From the NCBI GenBank assembly GCA_937925095.1, contig CALEXX010000040.1, positions 1 to 64,000 on the forward strand: 64,000 bases of DNA, written 5' to 3'. A program made the translations under genes and the position numbers. The stretch is from an uncultured Leptotrichia sp. (lineage in GTDB: Bacteria > Fusobacteriota > Fusobacteriia > Fusobacteriales > Leptotrichiaceae). Below, piece after piece: positions 43,332 to 51,880 of this stretch. Positions within the stretch are counted from its first letter, which is position 1, and every line of letters starts with the position of its first letter. The notes beneath the pieces are model-generated. The model searched no databases and was not told the DNA's origin. It saw only the letters and a list, made by a program, of their open reading frames with translations.

Positions 43332-43553
43332 ATTTTTATAGAAGGTAAAATTCTTTCAGATTTTAAAAGTGAATTTGAAAGAAAGGGAGATGTAGAGGAA
43401 TACAGGACAGTAGGAATAGGAAACTCGACAAAGGAAAATGCGAAGAATATTAGTGTTTATGGAGACTATAATAAGGATGATGATATAACTGAAAATGGTT
43501 TAAGAAAAGAACATGGATTACCATTAAGAATGAGATATGTTGCTGATGAATAA
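43332..43553 (+). pseudogene. C-terminal remnant of an unidentified gene
   Basis: An open frame of 73 codons bounded by stops, with no ATG, GTG or TTG near its beginning and no ribosome site. It encodes a hydrophilic peptide (EGKILSDFKSEFERKGDVEE near the start, ending RKEHGLPLRMRYVADE). Codon use looks coding. Best read as the surviving 3-prime end of a deleted gene. Confidence 0.5.
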
Positions 43554-43577
43554 AAATTACTAGGAGGAAAAATCGAT

Positions 43578-44282
43578 ATGAAAAAGCTATTTTTATTTAT
43601 GATTATTGTGTTGTTAAATATAGTATGTTTTGGAGAAAATGAAAAATTGAAGGATTTAGAGTTGTATGAATTTCGTTCAGGTGGAGTAGTAGGAGAAGGA
43701 TATGGAGGAATAGATTATATACTTAATGCTAAAAATAGCAGGGAAATGCTTATGTATTTTAAATTAAATGATTATTCGAAAAATAGCGTAAGAGTTCCTT
43801 ATTATGAAGGAATAAATCAAGAAAATAAAGACTTGTTATTATCAGAGTTTTTTGACAAAAAAAACTTAGATTTATATTATTCTAGAGATTTTGTTCAATT
43901 AAAAGATGGAAGAAAATTTTTGTATGGTAAATTTATATCTGATAGTTATAGGATGAATCATTTACAGTTAGAATTATATTTTTTAGATAAAAATAACGAA
44001 GAAAAGAAAAAAGTATTTTTTAAGGAGTTCAACAAAAAAAAGGTGTATTCTATTTTAGAAAAGATAAATGAAAATAAAATTGAAGGATACTATAATCTGC
44101 CTTTCTTTAGAGAAGAAATAACATTATTTACAAGCGATAAAATAATTCATAAGAAAGTAAAATTTTCTTCCAGAAATGAAACATTGCTGTCTGAAAGTGA
44201 AAAAGAACTGTATAATTATTTATTAGATTTATTTAAGGAAGAGATACCTGAAGAATTTTTTGAAGTAAGAAATAAGAAATAA
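43578..44282 (+). CDS. Small secreted protein of unknown function
   Basis: 234 aa behind AGGAGGAAAA. Signal peptide MKKLFLFMIIVLLNIVCFGE; there is a Cys at 18 but no good lipobox. The mature N-terminus reads LYEFRSGGVVGEGYGGIDYI then LNAKNSREMLMYFK, which is repeated in the next gene. The rest is charged, beta-rich and ends in an acidic helix LSESEKELYNYLLDLF. No family recognised. A truncated paralogue follows 23 bp later, suggesting duplication followed by decay or cassette exchange. Confidence 0.6.
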   Translation: MKKLFLFMIIVLLNIVCFGENEKLKDLELYEFRSGGVVGEGYGGIDYILNAKNSREMLMYFKLNDYSKNSVRVPYYEGINQENKDLLLSEFFDKKNLDLYYSRDFVQLKDGRKFLYGKFISDSYRMNHLQLELYFLDKNNEEKKKVFFKEFNKKKVYSILEKINENKIEGYYNLPFFREEITLFTSDKIIHKKVKFSSRNETLLSESEKELYNYLLDLFKEEIPEEFFEVRNKK

Positions 44283-44305
44283 AAAAATTAAAAAGGGAAA
44301 TGAGT

Positions 44306-44530
44306 ATGAAAAAATTATTTCTAGTTATAATTATATTGTTAAGCATAATATGTTTCAGAGAAAATGAAAAGTTAAACGATTTGAAACTGTATAAATTTAG
44401 TACAGGAGTAGCAGTAAGAGAAGAATACGGAGGTATAGATTATATACTTAATGCTAAAAATAGTAAGGAAATGCTTATGTATTTTAAAGTATATTCTTTA
44501 GCCTTTTCAATGTATGAAGGAGGAAACTAA
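44306..44530 (+). pseudogene. Truncated paralogue of the preceding secreted protein
   Basis: 74 codons from ATG 44306. The first 55 residues (MKKLFLVIIILLSIICFREN then KLYKFSTG, YGGIDYILNAKNSKEMLMYF) match the start of the 43578 gene, then similarity stops abruptly and the frame ends after VYSLAFSMYEGGN. Its TAA is joined to the next ATG as TAATG, and its last codons form the next gene's GGAGG site. It is either a pseudogene or a leader that now drives the following gene. Confidence 0.6.
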
Positions 44531-44928
44531 TGAAAGTGAAATTTTTTTATAAATTAGCTAAAATAGGTAAATTATGGCCTCCAGACTGTGATGTTATAGA
44601 TGATGAAAAATATGATGTTAATTACTCACGTTATTTAGCTGGAGCTGTATGGCAAATGAGATATATCTCAGATGTAGATTATGAACTGAATGAAATAGAA
44701 AGAGTGGAGAGTGGGGAAATAGAGTGCTTTGAAACAGGAACAGAGATATTTTTCACTTCCGTATATAAAGACAGGGTAGAGTTTGAATCGGACTTCTATG
44801 ACTGGCCAGACTGGAGCTGTACTTTGGATGAGTACAAAAGAGTATTGTTAGGGAAAAAGACATTTTTAATGCTACCTAAAGAAATAGAAAGTTATTTAGA
44901 AATAAAGATAAATGACATTGAGAAATAG
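44530..44928 (+). CDS. Small acidic cytosolic protein of unknown function
   Basis: 132 aa with ATG coupled to the previous stop (TAATG) and GGAGG 6 nt upstream. Very acidic and aromatic: PPDCDVIDDEKYDVNYSRYL, GAVWQMRYISDVDYELNE, and DFYDWPDWSCTLDEYKRVL. No signal peptide. The composition, small size and setting among duplicated secreted fragments resemble immunity proteins of toxin cassettes, but this is only a contextual guess. Confidence 0.5.
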   Translation: MKVKFFYKLAKIGKLWPPDCDVIDDEKYDVNYSRYLAGAVWQMRYISDVDYELNEIERVESGEIECFETGTEIFFTSVYKDRVEFESDFYDWPDWSCTLDEYKRVLLGKKTFLMLPKEIESYLEIKINDIEK

Positions 44929-44971
44929 ATGTAGAGTTAAATTCTAAAAAGATTTTTATTATTTAAACTAG

Positions 44972-45085
44972 AAAATAATTGGAGTATTCCTACTGTTTTG
45001 TCTATCATGTGGAAATAAACAGTCAAAAGATGTATCAAGTAATTCTTCAGAAAAAGTGGAAAAGTTTGAAAAAACAATTAATTAA
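44972..45085 (+). pseudogene. Remnant of a small lipoprotein gene
   Basis: After an in-frame TAG the frame reads KIIGVFLLFCLSCGNKQSKD and ends 18 residues later (ETIN-like tail KFEKTIN). This is a lipoprotein signal with lipobox LSC, but the ATG and first Lys are gone (AAA ATA ATT), so it cannot be made normally. Probably a decayed relative of the lipoprotein at 45510. Confidence 0.5.
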
Positions 45086-45126
45086 GAATGTTAAGGATTA
45101 TCATAACCAGAATGGGGTGAAAAACA

Positions 45127-45486
45127 ATGATAACACTGGATTTTTACATTCAACAAATAATAGTTATTTTCCTTGTTTTAAATTTGAAAAATTATTCTTA
45201 TTTTAAATTTCGTGATATTATTCTTCTAAGTATAGATGCTATTATGGATTTAATATATACAATGGTTGCATACATAATATATGGATTTGGAATGATTATT
45301 CTAACTCTTTATAACGGGATAGGTATAGAAACAATATTCTATACTGTTATTTTTGTGTTTGGTATAGTAAAAATATTTCAAATAGTATTTATTTTTAAAA
45401 ATAAGAAAATTAATAAAAAAATGATGAAAATAACTTGGACTATTGAGATAATAATATTTATTATCTGGCTTATTCTTAATCAGTAG
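45127..45486 (+). CDS. Small membrane protein of unknown function
   Basis: 119 aa behind GGGGTGAAAAAC. At least three strongly hydrophobic segments (FYIQQIIVIFLVLNL, IMDLIYTMVAYIIYGFGMII, TIEIIIFIIWLIL) with a Lys-rich loop KNKKINKKMMK between the last two. No family recognised. It lies 23 bp before a lipoprotein gene. Confidence 0.55.
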   Translation: MITLDFYIQQIIVIFLVLNLKNYSYFKFRDIILLSIDAIMDLIYTMVAYIIYGFGMIILTLYNGIGIETIFYTVIFVFGIVKIFQIVFIFKNKKINKKMMKITWTIEIIIFIIWLILNQ

Positions 45487-45509
45487 CAATTCAAGAGGGA
45501 AGGAATATA

Positions 45510-46694
45510 ATGAAAAAAATATTGTTTATATTACTGATATTTTTATCCTGCAATAATACAAACAGTGATAGCAGGGGAAAAGAATATTTTTATAAAATAC
45601 AGGAAAAGTATGTTAAATCAGATGGAGAGAAGGATTTTTCAGAACTGATGGATTTTTATAATGTCTATAAACAGAAGGAAATTAAGGAAGCAAAAGAAAA
45701 ACTTGAAGAGTTTTATAGACAGAATAAGGATATGGATGCACTGCAATATATACTGAAAAATAGCGATATAACAGACAACAGTTATTATCTGGCAACTATT
45801 TATGAAGATTGTGAAAATTCCAAATGTCTTGAAAGGCTGTTAAAGTTTTATAATTCTGCATATGAGCTGACAAAGGATATCGAAAGATTTTCTTCTGTCC
45901 TAGATTTCGGAAGTGAAGTTCTTGGAAAGGAAAAATATGAGTCGCTGGAAAAATTTTCAATTGATAATAACTCGTTATATGCCATAAATATTAAGAAAAC
46001 AAGGGAAAATATGATTGAAGAAGAATATGAAAACCCAAAAATAAGGATAAAGAATAAGGAATATATTATCTTACAGGAAAAGGAAATAAATTTAGTAAAA
46101 GAAAATCAGAAGATAAAATTTTTTCTTATAAGCAGTACTGTTGAAGGTGGAGGGATTGAATCCTATCTGTATTTCAAAAATAAAGGAAGAGAATATCTGA
46201 CAAAACTTGAAATACATACAGTAGGGTTTCCATATAATATTGAGCTGAAAGATTTGAATGGAGACGGTCAGGAAGAAATAATAATTGAAAATTTAGAAGA
46301 TGGAATATTTATGTCTTTAAATAAACTCTATGTATTTAAAGTTACTGAAAATGGTATGGAAAAAAAACTGAACACGTATGACATAGACTTAAAGAAATAT
46401 TTTGATTATAAAATGAATATCAAGAATATGGTAATTACTGTGAAGGATGACTTTGGATACAGGAAAGATACAGAGTATAAATTACCTGATAGAATAGAGA
46501 CAAGATTTTTCGGAGCTTTTGATGGAGTAATACAAGGAGTAGTTAAAGATAAAATTATAATGAGAGTAATTAATTTTCAAAATTATGAAATAGTTTTTGA
46601 CAAGGATTTGAATTATAAGCTGAAAGCCATCACTTCAGAAAATAATCCACTTAACCTATCGGTTAATTATGGACTTTATGAGCAGGCAAAATAA
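45510..46694 (+). CDS. Lipoprotein of unknown function with a DxNxDG calcium-type loop
   Basis: 394 aa. MKKILFILLIFLSCNNTNSD is a lipoprotein signal with lipobox FLSC (Cys14). The N-terminal half is helical and TPR-like (ELMDFYNVYKQKEIKEAKEK, NSYYLATIYEDC). The C-terminal half is beta-rich, with YNIELKDLNGDGQEEIIIE near 245-262, a loop typical of FG-GAP/VCBS calcium sites. Probably anchored in the outer or inner membrane facing the periplasm. Ribosome site AGAGGGAAGG. No specific role can be assigned. Confidence 0.65.
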   Translation: MKKILFILLIFLSCNNTNSDSRGKEYFYKIQEKYVKSDGEKDFSELMDFYNVYKQKEIKEAKEKLEEFYRQNKDMDALQYILKNSDITDNSYYLATIYEDCENSKCLERLLKFYNSAYELTKDIERFSSVLDFGSEVLGKEKYESLEKFSIDNNSLYAINIKKTRENMIEEEYENPKIRIKNKEYIILQEKEINLVKENQKIKFFLISSTVEGGGIESYLYFKNKGREYLTKLEIHTVGFPYNIELKDLNGDGQEEIIIENLEDGIFMSLNKLYVFKVTENGMEKKLNTYDIDLKKYFDYKMNIKNMVITVKDDFGYRKDTEYKLPDRIETRFFGAFDGVIQGVVKDKIIMRVINFQNYEIVFDKDLNYKLKAITSENNPLNLSVNYGLYEQAK

Positions 46695-46734
46695 TAAAAT
46701 ATAATAATTCAAATTATTTAAAGTAATCATAAAT

Positions 46735-46784
46735 AAAAAACACATCTGCCTCGAGATATATCCATTGTCAGATGTGCTTTTTTT
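46735..46784. terminator. Bidirectional terminator
   Basis: CACATCTG (46741-46748) pairs with CAGATGTG (46769-46776), with flanking A-run and T-run, between convergent genes. Confidence 0.85.
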
Positions 46785-46828
46785 CCACAATTTATATTTT
46801 TAAATTTATTTTAAATATTTTCAGCTAA

Positions 46829-47326
46829 TTATTTTGAATCCTTTGTCAAAATTTTGTTATCATTTATAAGCTGTTCAGCAACCCATTCGGCAACTTTTCC
46901 TGTAATTTTAACACAGTGGCACTTTCTTTCAGGGCTTTTGAAATCATCCCCTCTCCATTGTCTTGTCATGACACGGCAGCAACATGAACCATACTCTTTT
47001 ATGATATGGTCATGAAGCCCTTTAGACATTTCAAACATTTTTTCCTGCATCGCTTCTCCCTGAGTTCTTCCATAAACGATTCCTAATGCCATCTGTCCTC
47101 CAGATACAGATCCACAAAGACATCCGGCTTTTCCCATTCCTATAGGGAATCCACTTGCCATTTTAACAACTTCAGGTTGATATGGCTGTCCAAGATAGTT
47201 GTTTATAACTGTAACAACTGACTCACTACAGAAAAAAGTTCCGTTATCGTAAAGTTCTTCAGCATCCTTTTTAATTTTTTCAACTAGTTCTTCTTTTGTG
47301 TATTGTGTTGTATCAATTTTATCCAT
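46829..47326 (-). CDS. C_GCAxxG_C_C family redox-type protein
   Basis: 165 aa from ATG 47326, 5 nt after GGAGGAGAG; a TTG at 47341 would place the site inside the gene. The cysteine pattern fits the C_GCAxxG_C_C (TIGR01909-type) family: FCSESVV near 33, GFPIGMGKAGCLCGSVSGGQ near 60, YGSCCCRVM near 113, and a terminal CHC. Members occur in anaerobes and are thought to bind metal or act in redox, but the function is unproven. Monocistronic. Confidence 0.82.
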   Translation of the reverse strand: MDKIDTTQYTKEELVEKIKKDAEELYDNGTFFCSESVVTVINNYLGQPYQPEVVKMASGFPIGMGKAGCLCGSVSGGQMALGIVYGRTQGEAMQEKMFEMSKGLHDHIIKEYGSCCCRVMTRQWRGDDFKSPERKCHCVKITGKVAEWVAEQLINDNKILTKDSK

Positions 47327-47580
47327 TGTTCTCTCCTCCAATATGATATAATTAAAAAATAATTTTTTCTCTTATAATATAGCATATAAAATAAAATTAT
47401 GGAAGAAGGAAAAACAAATACAGTATTCAAAATTTGAATATACACAACAAATGTTATTGAAAAATGTGATAAGTATTGAGGAAAAGTATTATTTAAAGGA
47501 TTTGAACAAAATTAAACAATAAATTTACAGATTTATAAAAAAACTCGATAAAAGTTGTAAAATAGCGATAAATATGATAC
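47327..47580. other. AT-rich intergenic region, no gene seen
   Basis: About 250 bp between divergent genes, with no supported ORF or RNA gene. It presumably holds promoters for both sides, but I could not pick a clear -35/-10 pair. Confidence 0.4.
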
Positions 47581-47615
47581 CATAGAATGTACAATTGGGA
47601 ATTGTAAATGCTATG
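47581..47615 (+). promoter_or_regulatory. Symmetric palindrome in the leader of the DUF445-ruvB operon
   Basis: CATAG, 5 nt, ACAATT, GGG, AATTGT, 5 nt, CTATG: a two-tier perfect inverted repeat ending 20 nt before the start codon. Candidate operator or RNA hairpin. Confidence 0.45.
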
Positions 47616-47635
47616 AAAATGTTGGAGGAAAAAAA

Positions 47636-48259
47636 TTGAAAAATCTTATGATACAGTTTACAATAATGGTATCTGTGGGAACATTAATTGGATGGTTTAC
47701 AAACTATTTAGCCATAAAGCTGTTATTTAGACCTTATAAGGAAGTGAATCTGCTATTTTTCAAAATACAGGGACTTATACCAAAAAGAAGGGATGAAATA
47801 GCTGTAAATATATCGGAAGTTGTTGAAAAGGAGCTTATATCCCTTGATGATATAGCCGAAAAGTTTCAGAACAGTGAATTTAATGAAGAAATGATTGATG
47901 AACTGCTTGATAAAATAATCGGGGAAAAACTGCAGAGAAGCATTTTAGAGAAAAATCCGCTGCTGAAAATGTTAATTAACGATTCGATGATAGAAAAAAT
48001 AAAGAAGTATTTTAAAAATGCAATACTTGAAAACAAGGAAGAAATAGTCTCGGAAATAATTAAAATTGCAAAAGATAAAATAGACTTCAAGGAAATAATG
48101 CTTTCAAAAATGCAGAATTTTTCACTGGAGGAAACGGAAGAGATAATACTGAGAATTTCTAAAAATGAATTAAAGCATATAGAAATAATAGGAGGAATAT
48201 TAGGCGGAGTTATTGCAGTGTTCCAGTTTTTTATAATGCTGTTTGTAAGACAAATATAA
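47636..48259 (+). CDS. DUF445-family membrane protein (short form)
   Basis: 207 aa, TTG start after GGAGGAAAAAAA. An N-terminal hydrophobic segment followed by GWFTNYLAIKLLFRPYKE and FKIQGLIPKRRDEIA, the DUF445 signature; a long amphipathic helical middle; and a C-terminal hydrophobic helix IIGGILGGVIAVFQFFIML. About half the length of many DUF445 proteins, comparable to the YheB-type short forms. Function unknown, membrane associated. 15 bp before ruvB, so co-transcribed. Confidence 0.85.
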   Translation: MKNLMIQFTIMVSVGTLIGWFTNYLAIKLLFRPYKEVNLLFFKIQGLIPKRRDEIAVNISEVVEKELISLDDIAEKFQNSEFNEEMIDELLDKIIGEKLQRSILEKNPLLKMLINDSMIEKIKKYFKNAILENKEEIVSEIIKIAKDKIDFKEIMLSKMQNFSLEETEEIILRISKNELKHIEIIGGILGGVIAVFQFFIMLFVRQI

Positions 48260-48274
48260 AAGCGGTAGGTAGAT

Positions 48275-49321
48275 ATGATGGATGATGAAAGAATATTGGC
48301 ACCAAAGGAACTTAGTGAAGACAATATTCAAAAATCTTTACGTCCAAAAACTTTTGATGAGTATATAGGACAGGAAGATTTAAAGGAAAAAATGAATATT
48401 TTTATAAAAGCTGCAAAAATGAGAAATGAGGCAATGGATCACATACTTCTTTATGGACCGCCGGGGCTTGGGAAAACCACACTTGCAGGAGTTATTGCAA
48501 CAGAAATGGGAGTGAACCTAAAAGTCACTACCGGACCTGTTCTGGAAAAGGCGGGAGATTTAGCGGCAATTTTGACGTCTCTTGAAGAAAATGATATTCT
48601 GTTTATAGATGAAATTCATAGACTTAATACATCGGTGGAAGAAATACTTTATCCGGCTATGGAAGACGGGGAACTGGATATTCTTATTGGAAAAGGACCG
48701 GCTGCAAGAAGTATAAGAATAGAACTTCCTAAGTTTACCCTGATTGGAGCTACAACAAGGGCAGGACAGCTGAGTACTCCCTTGAGGGACAGATTTGGAG
48801 TAACTCACCGTATGGAATACTACAAGCTGGAAGAACTGAAGGAAATTATAAGAAGAGGAACAAGTATACTTAATGTAAAATACGATGAAGACGGAATAGA
48901 GGAAATTGCAAGAAGAAGCAGGGGGACTCCGAGAATAGCCAACAGGCTCTTGAAAAGGGCAAGGGATTACGCCCTTGTTACAGGAAACGGAGTTCTTAAT
49001 AAGGAAAGCGTAAATGGAATACTGAAACTGCTTGGAGTGGATGAAAACGGACTTGATGAGCTTGACAGGAATATACTGAAATCAATCGTAACTGTGTATA
49101 ACGGCGGACCTGTGGGAATAGAGACATTGTCACTGCTTCTGGGTGAAGACAAGAGAACGATAGAAGAAGTTTATGAGCCTTACCTTGTAAAAATAGGCTT
49201 CATTAAGAGAACTCAGAGGGGAAGAATTGTTACAGAACATGGATACAGACATCTTGGGCTTGAAAAGGCGTTATCAGGTAAGGAAGATGTTGAAAATGAC
49301 TATGAAAATAAATTATTTTAA
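48275..49321 (+). CDS. ruvB: Holliday junction branch migration ATPase RuvB
   Basis: 348 aa AAA+ motor. LRPKTFDEYIGQEDLKEKM near 25, Walker A GPPGLGKTT near 63, Walker B FIDEIHRL near 112, sensor I GATTRAG, arginine finger region PLRDRFGVT, and the C-terminal winged helix with VGIETLSLLLGEDKRTIEEV. It drives branch migration with RuvA, which is not in this window. Starts ATG 48275. Confidence 0.97.
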   Translation: MMDDERILAPKELSEDNIQKSLRPKTFDEYIGQEDLKEKMNIFIKAAKMRNEAMDHILLYGPPGLGKTTLAGVIATEMGVNLKVTTGPVLEKAGDLAAILTSLEENDILFIDEIHRLNTSVEEILYPAMEDGELDILIGKGPAARSIRIELPKFTLIGATTRAGQLSTPLRDRFGVTHRMEYYKLEELKEIIRRGTSILNVKYDEDGIEEIARRSRGTPRIANRLLKRARDYALVTGNGVLNKESVNGILKLLGVDENGLDELDRNILKSIVTVYNGGPVGIETLSLLLGEDKRTIEEVYEPYLVKIGFIKRTQRGRIVTEHGYRHLGLEKALSGKEDVENDYENKLF

Positions 49322-49385
49322 GGAGCCTTTCCTAATTGGAAAGCAGAATATATTCAAAGTATAATAAATGTTGAGGTGTATTTAA

Positions 49386-50093
49386 TTGTTGACAGTCATA
49401 GCAGATAAGAAGAATATTAATGGAAATGAAATTCTCATAAATGACAGGGGAGACTGCAACCACATACAGAATGTCTACCGTTTAAATGTGGGGGACAGTT
49501 TAAGGGTTATTGATGGTGAATATGAATATGCCACTGAAATTACCAGCATGGGAAAAAAAGAAATAAAATTAAAAATAATAGAGAAAAAAACTGATAATTA
49601 TTCGCTGAATATTAATATAGATGTTGCACTCGGAATATTGAAAAATGACAAGATGAATCTGGCAATTCAGAAACTTACAGAAATTGGAATAAATAAAATA
49701 ATACCTTTAAAAACTGAGAGGGTTGTTGTAAAGATTAATGAAAAAAAAGAAAAATGGGAAACAGTGGTAAGGGAATCTCTTAAGCAGTGTAAAGGTGTAA
49801 AGTTTACAGAGATAGATAAAGTGACAGGGCTACAAAGCATAAACTATGAATTATATGATAAAATCATATATGCTTATGAGAATAGCTGTGAATCGGAAAT
49901 TTTATTTAATTTAATTGATAATAAGGATAAAAATATTTTATATATTGTTGGGCCTGAAGGGGGCATAACTGAAGAGGAGGTTATGTTTCTGAAAAGTAAG
50001 GGCGGAATTGAAATAAGTCTTGGAAAGAGAATATTGAGGGCAGAAACAGCGGCAATTGTCATAGGAGGTATACTGGCAAATGTCTATAAGTAA
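49386..50093 (+). CDS. rsmE: 16S rRNA (uracil-1498-N3)-methyltransferase
   Basis: 235 aa, TTG start after TTGAGGTG. N-terminal PUA-like domain (DCNHIQNVYRLNVGDSLRVI), then the SPOUT knot with KTERVVVK, VRESLKQCKG near 135, VGPEGGITEEEV near 185, and LGKRILRAETAAI near 217, all typical of RsmE. Its end overlaps the start of mtaB by 14 bp. Confidence 0.95.
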   Translation: MLTVIADKKNINGNEILINDRGDCNHIQNVYRLNVGDSLRVIDGEYEYATEITSMGKKEIKLKIIEKKTDNYSLNINIDVALGILKNDKMNLAIQKLTEIGINKIIPLKTERVVVKINEKKEKWETVVRESLKQCKGVKFTEIDKVTGLQSINYELYDKIIYAYENSCESEILFNLIDNKDKNILYIVGPEGGITEEEVMFLKSKGGIEISLGKRILRAETAAIVIGGILANVYK

Positions 50094-51447
50094 CAAAGAT
50101 ATGGAAAGAGTAACAGAAGATAAAAAACAGAAGGAAAAAACGGTGGCATTTTACACGTTGGGATGTAAAGTGAACCAGTATGAAACGGAAATTATAAAAA
50201 AGGATTTCCTTGATAATAACTATAAGGAAGTGGATTTTGAAGAAAAAGCGGACGTATATGTTGTAAATACGTGTACAGTTACAAATGTTGCTGACAGGAA
50301 AAACAGGAAAATGCTGCGTCGTGCAAAAAATACAAATCCTGATTCAGTCGTAGTGGCAACAGGCTGCTATGCACAGACAAATCTTGATGAACTGAAGGAA
50401 ATGAAGGAAATAGACTTTATTATAGGAAATTCGAAAAAGGAAAATGTGTTCAGCATAGTTGACAAGAATGTTTCACATTATCAGGTAGATAACATATTTG
50501 ATGAGAAGGAATACAGCTCTAAAAAATACACAGTGCTGAGGGAAAAGGCAAGGGCATTTGTAAAGATACAGGACGGGTGTACAAAATTCTGTTCCTACTG
50601 CAAAATCCCTTATGCGAGGGGGTTAAGCAGATCAAGGGATGTTGAGAGCGTCCTTGAAGAAATAACTTATCTTGGAAAACAGGGCTACAAGGAAGTTGTC
50701 CTTACAGGAATAAATCTCAGTGAGTATGGGCTTGACCTTGAACCAAAAACTGATTTTGATACTGTACTTGAAAAGATACTTGAAATAGATAATGTTGAAA
50801 GAGTGAGAGTAAGTTCGGCTTATCCGGATACAATTACAGATAAATTTTTGCATATGCTTAAAAATAATCCAAAGCTGATGCCACATCTGCATGTGTCAAT
50901 TCAGACAATGGATGATAAAATACTGCATCTCATGAGAAGGGAATATGAAGCAAAGTTTGTAGTTGATATACTTCAGAAGGTTCAGAAGGAAGTTCCTGAA
51001 ATTTCACTGACTGCTGATGTTATAGTCGGATTTCCTCAGGAAGGTGAGGAGAATTTCGGTAACACTATGAAAAATCTTGAACTGATAGGATTTTCAGATT
51101 TACACGTATTTCCTTATTCTGACAGGGAAAAAACTACAGCTGCAAAGCTTGAGGGGAAAGTTGACTCGCAGGTAAAAAAAATGCGTGTAAAAATGGTGGA
51201 AGAGCTAAATAAAAGAAAATATGCAGAATTTAGGAAAAATATGGTTGGAAGCAGCCAGAAAATCTACATAGAAGAAATTACAGAGGATATAGCTTATGGA
51301 TATACTGAAAATTATATAAAAGTATTCATGAAGCTGAAAAATGAAAATGAAAATAATCTCGATGTAAAGGTATCAGATATGGTTGATGTAGTTATAACAG
51401 GGTTTGACGGTACTTTGCTTGAGGGAAATATAATAAAAAAATATTAG
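50080..51447 (+). CDS. mtaB: tRNA t6A37 methylthiotransferase MtaB
   Basis: 455 aa radical-SAM enzyme that makes ms2t6A in tRNA. N-terminal UPF0004 domain with three cluster cysteines (TLGCKVNQYE, NTCTVTN, ATGCYAQ), radical-SAM CTKFCSYCKIPYARG (CxxxCxxC near 170), then VSSAYPDTI, HVSIQTMDDKIL and MRREY, and a C-terminal TRAM-like domain. The start of a Gly-Cys-Lys-Val-Asn-Gln type favours MtaB over MiaB/RimO. Overlaps rsmE by 14 bp, with AGGAGGT upstream. Confidence 0.93.
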   Translation: MSISNKDMERVTEDKKQKEKTVAFYTLGCKVNQYETEIIKKDFLDNNYKEVDFEEKADVYVVNTCTVTNVADRKNRKMLRRAKNTNPDSVVVATGCYAQTNLDELKEMKEIDFIIGNSKKENVFSIVDKNVSHYQVDNIFDEKEYSSKKYTVLREKARAFVKIQDGCTKFCSYCKIPYARGLSRSRDVESVLEEITYLGKQGYKEVVLTGINLSEYGLDLEPKTDFDTVLEKILEIDNVERVRVSSAYPDTITDKFLHMLKNNPKLMPHLHVSIQTMDDKILHLMRREYEAKFVVDILQKVQKEVPEISLTADVIVGFPQEGEENFGNTMKNLELIGFSDLHVFPYSDREKTTAAKLEGKVDSQVKKMRVKMVEELNKRKYAEFRKNMVGSSQKIYIEEITEDIAYGYTENYIKVFMKLKNENENNLDVKVSDMVDVVITGFDGTLLEGNIIKKY

Positions 51448-51480
51448 GTTGATAAAAATTAAATGAAAAGGAAGTGTAGA

Positions 51481-51840
51481 ATGAACGTAAAAAATGATTT
51501 GGAACTGGAAAAGGAAGTTGCTTCAATAGTTAATATTATTGAAGATAAAAAAGGACAAGATGTTAAAGTGTATGACATGAGAGGAAAATCGCCATTTTTT
51601 GATTATTCCATATTATGTACAGGAAGTTCTTCAAGAAATATTGAAGCGATAGCGTCAGATATAAAGAAAAGTCTGACAACTATTAGAAATGTGGAAGGGC
51701 TTGAAGAATGTAACTGGGTTCTGATAGATGCAGGGGATATTATTGTAAGCGTATTTAGTAAGGATGCAAGGGAATACTACCAGCTGGATGCATTTTATTC
51801 AGGAGTTAGAGGAAATCAGACGGAAGAAGAGATAGATTAA
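51481..51840 (+). CDS. rsfS: Ribosomal silencing factor RsfS
   Basis: 119 aa from ATG 51481, behind AAAGGAAGTG. IVNIIEDKKGQDVKVYDMRG, then PFFDYSILCTGSSSRNIEAI, NWVLIDAGDIIVSVF and REYYQLDAFY match RsfS/Iojap. It binds L14 and blocks subunit joining when nutrients are short. Here it lies between a tRNA-modification gene and the PBP2 gene. Confidence 0.95.
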   Translation: MNVKNDLELEKEVASIVNIIEDKKGQDVKVYDMRGKSPFFDYSILCTGSSSRNIEAIASDIKKSLTTIRNVEGLEECNWVLIDAGDIIVSVFSKDAREYYQLDAFYSGVRGNQTEEEID

Positions 51841-51880
51841 TAAAACATACAGAAGTGCGTATTTATAAGGAGTAGAATAT

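Noticed and set aside
44979..45206. 75-codon ORF downstream of the acidic protein
   Set aside because: Another frame over the same DNA encodes a clear lipoprotein signal remnant; this ORF is out of frame with it and overlaps the next real gene.
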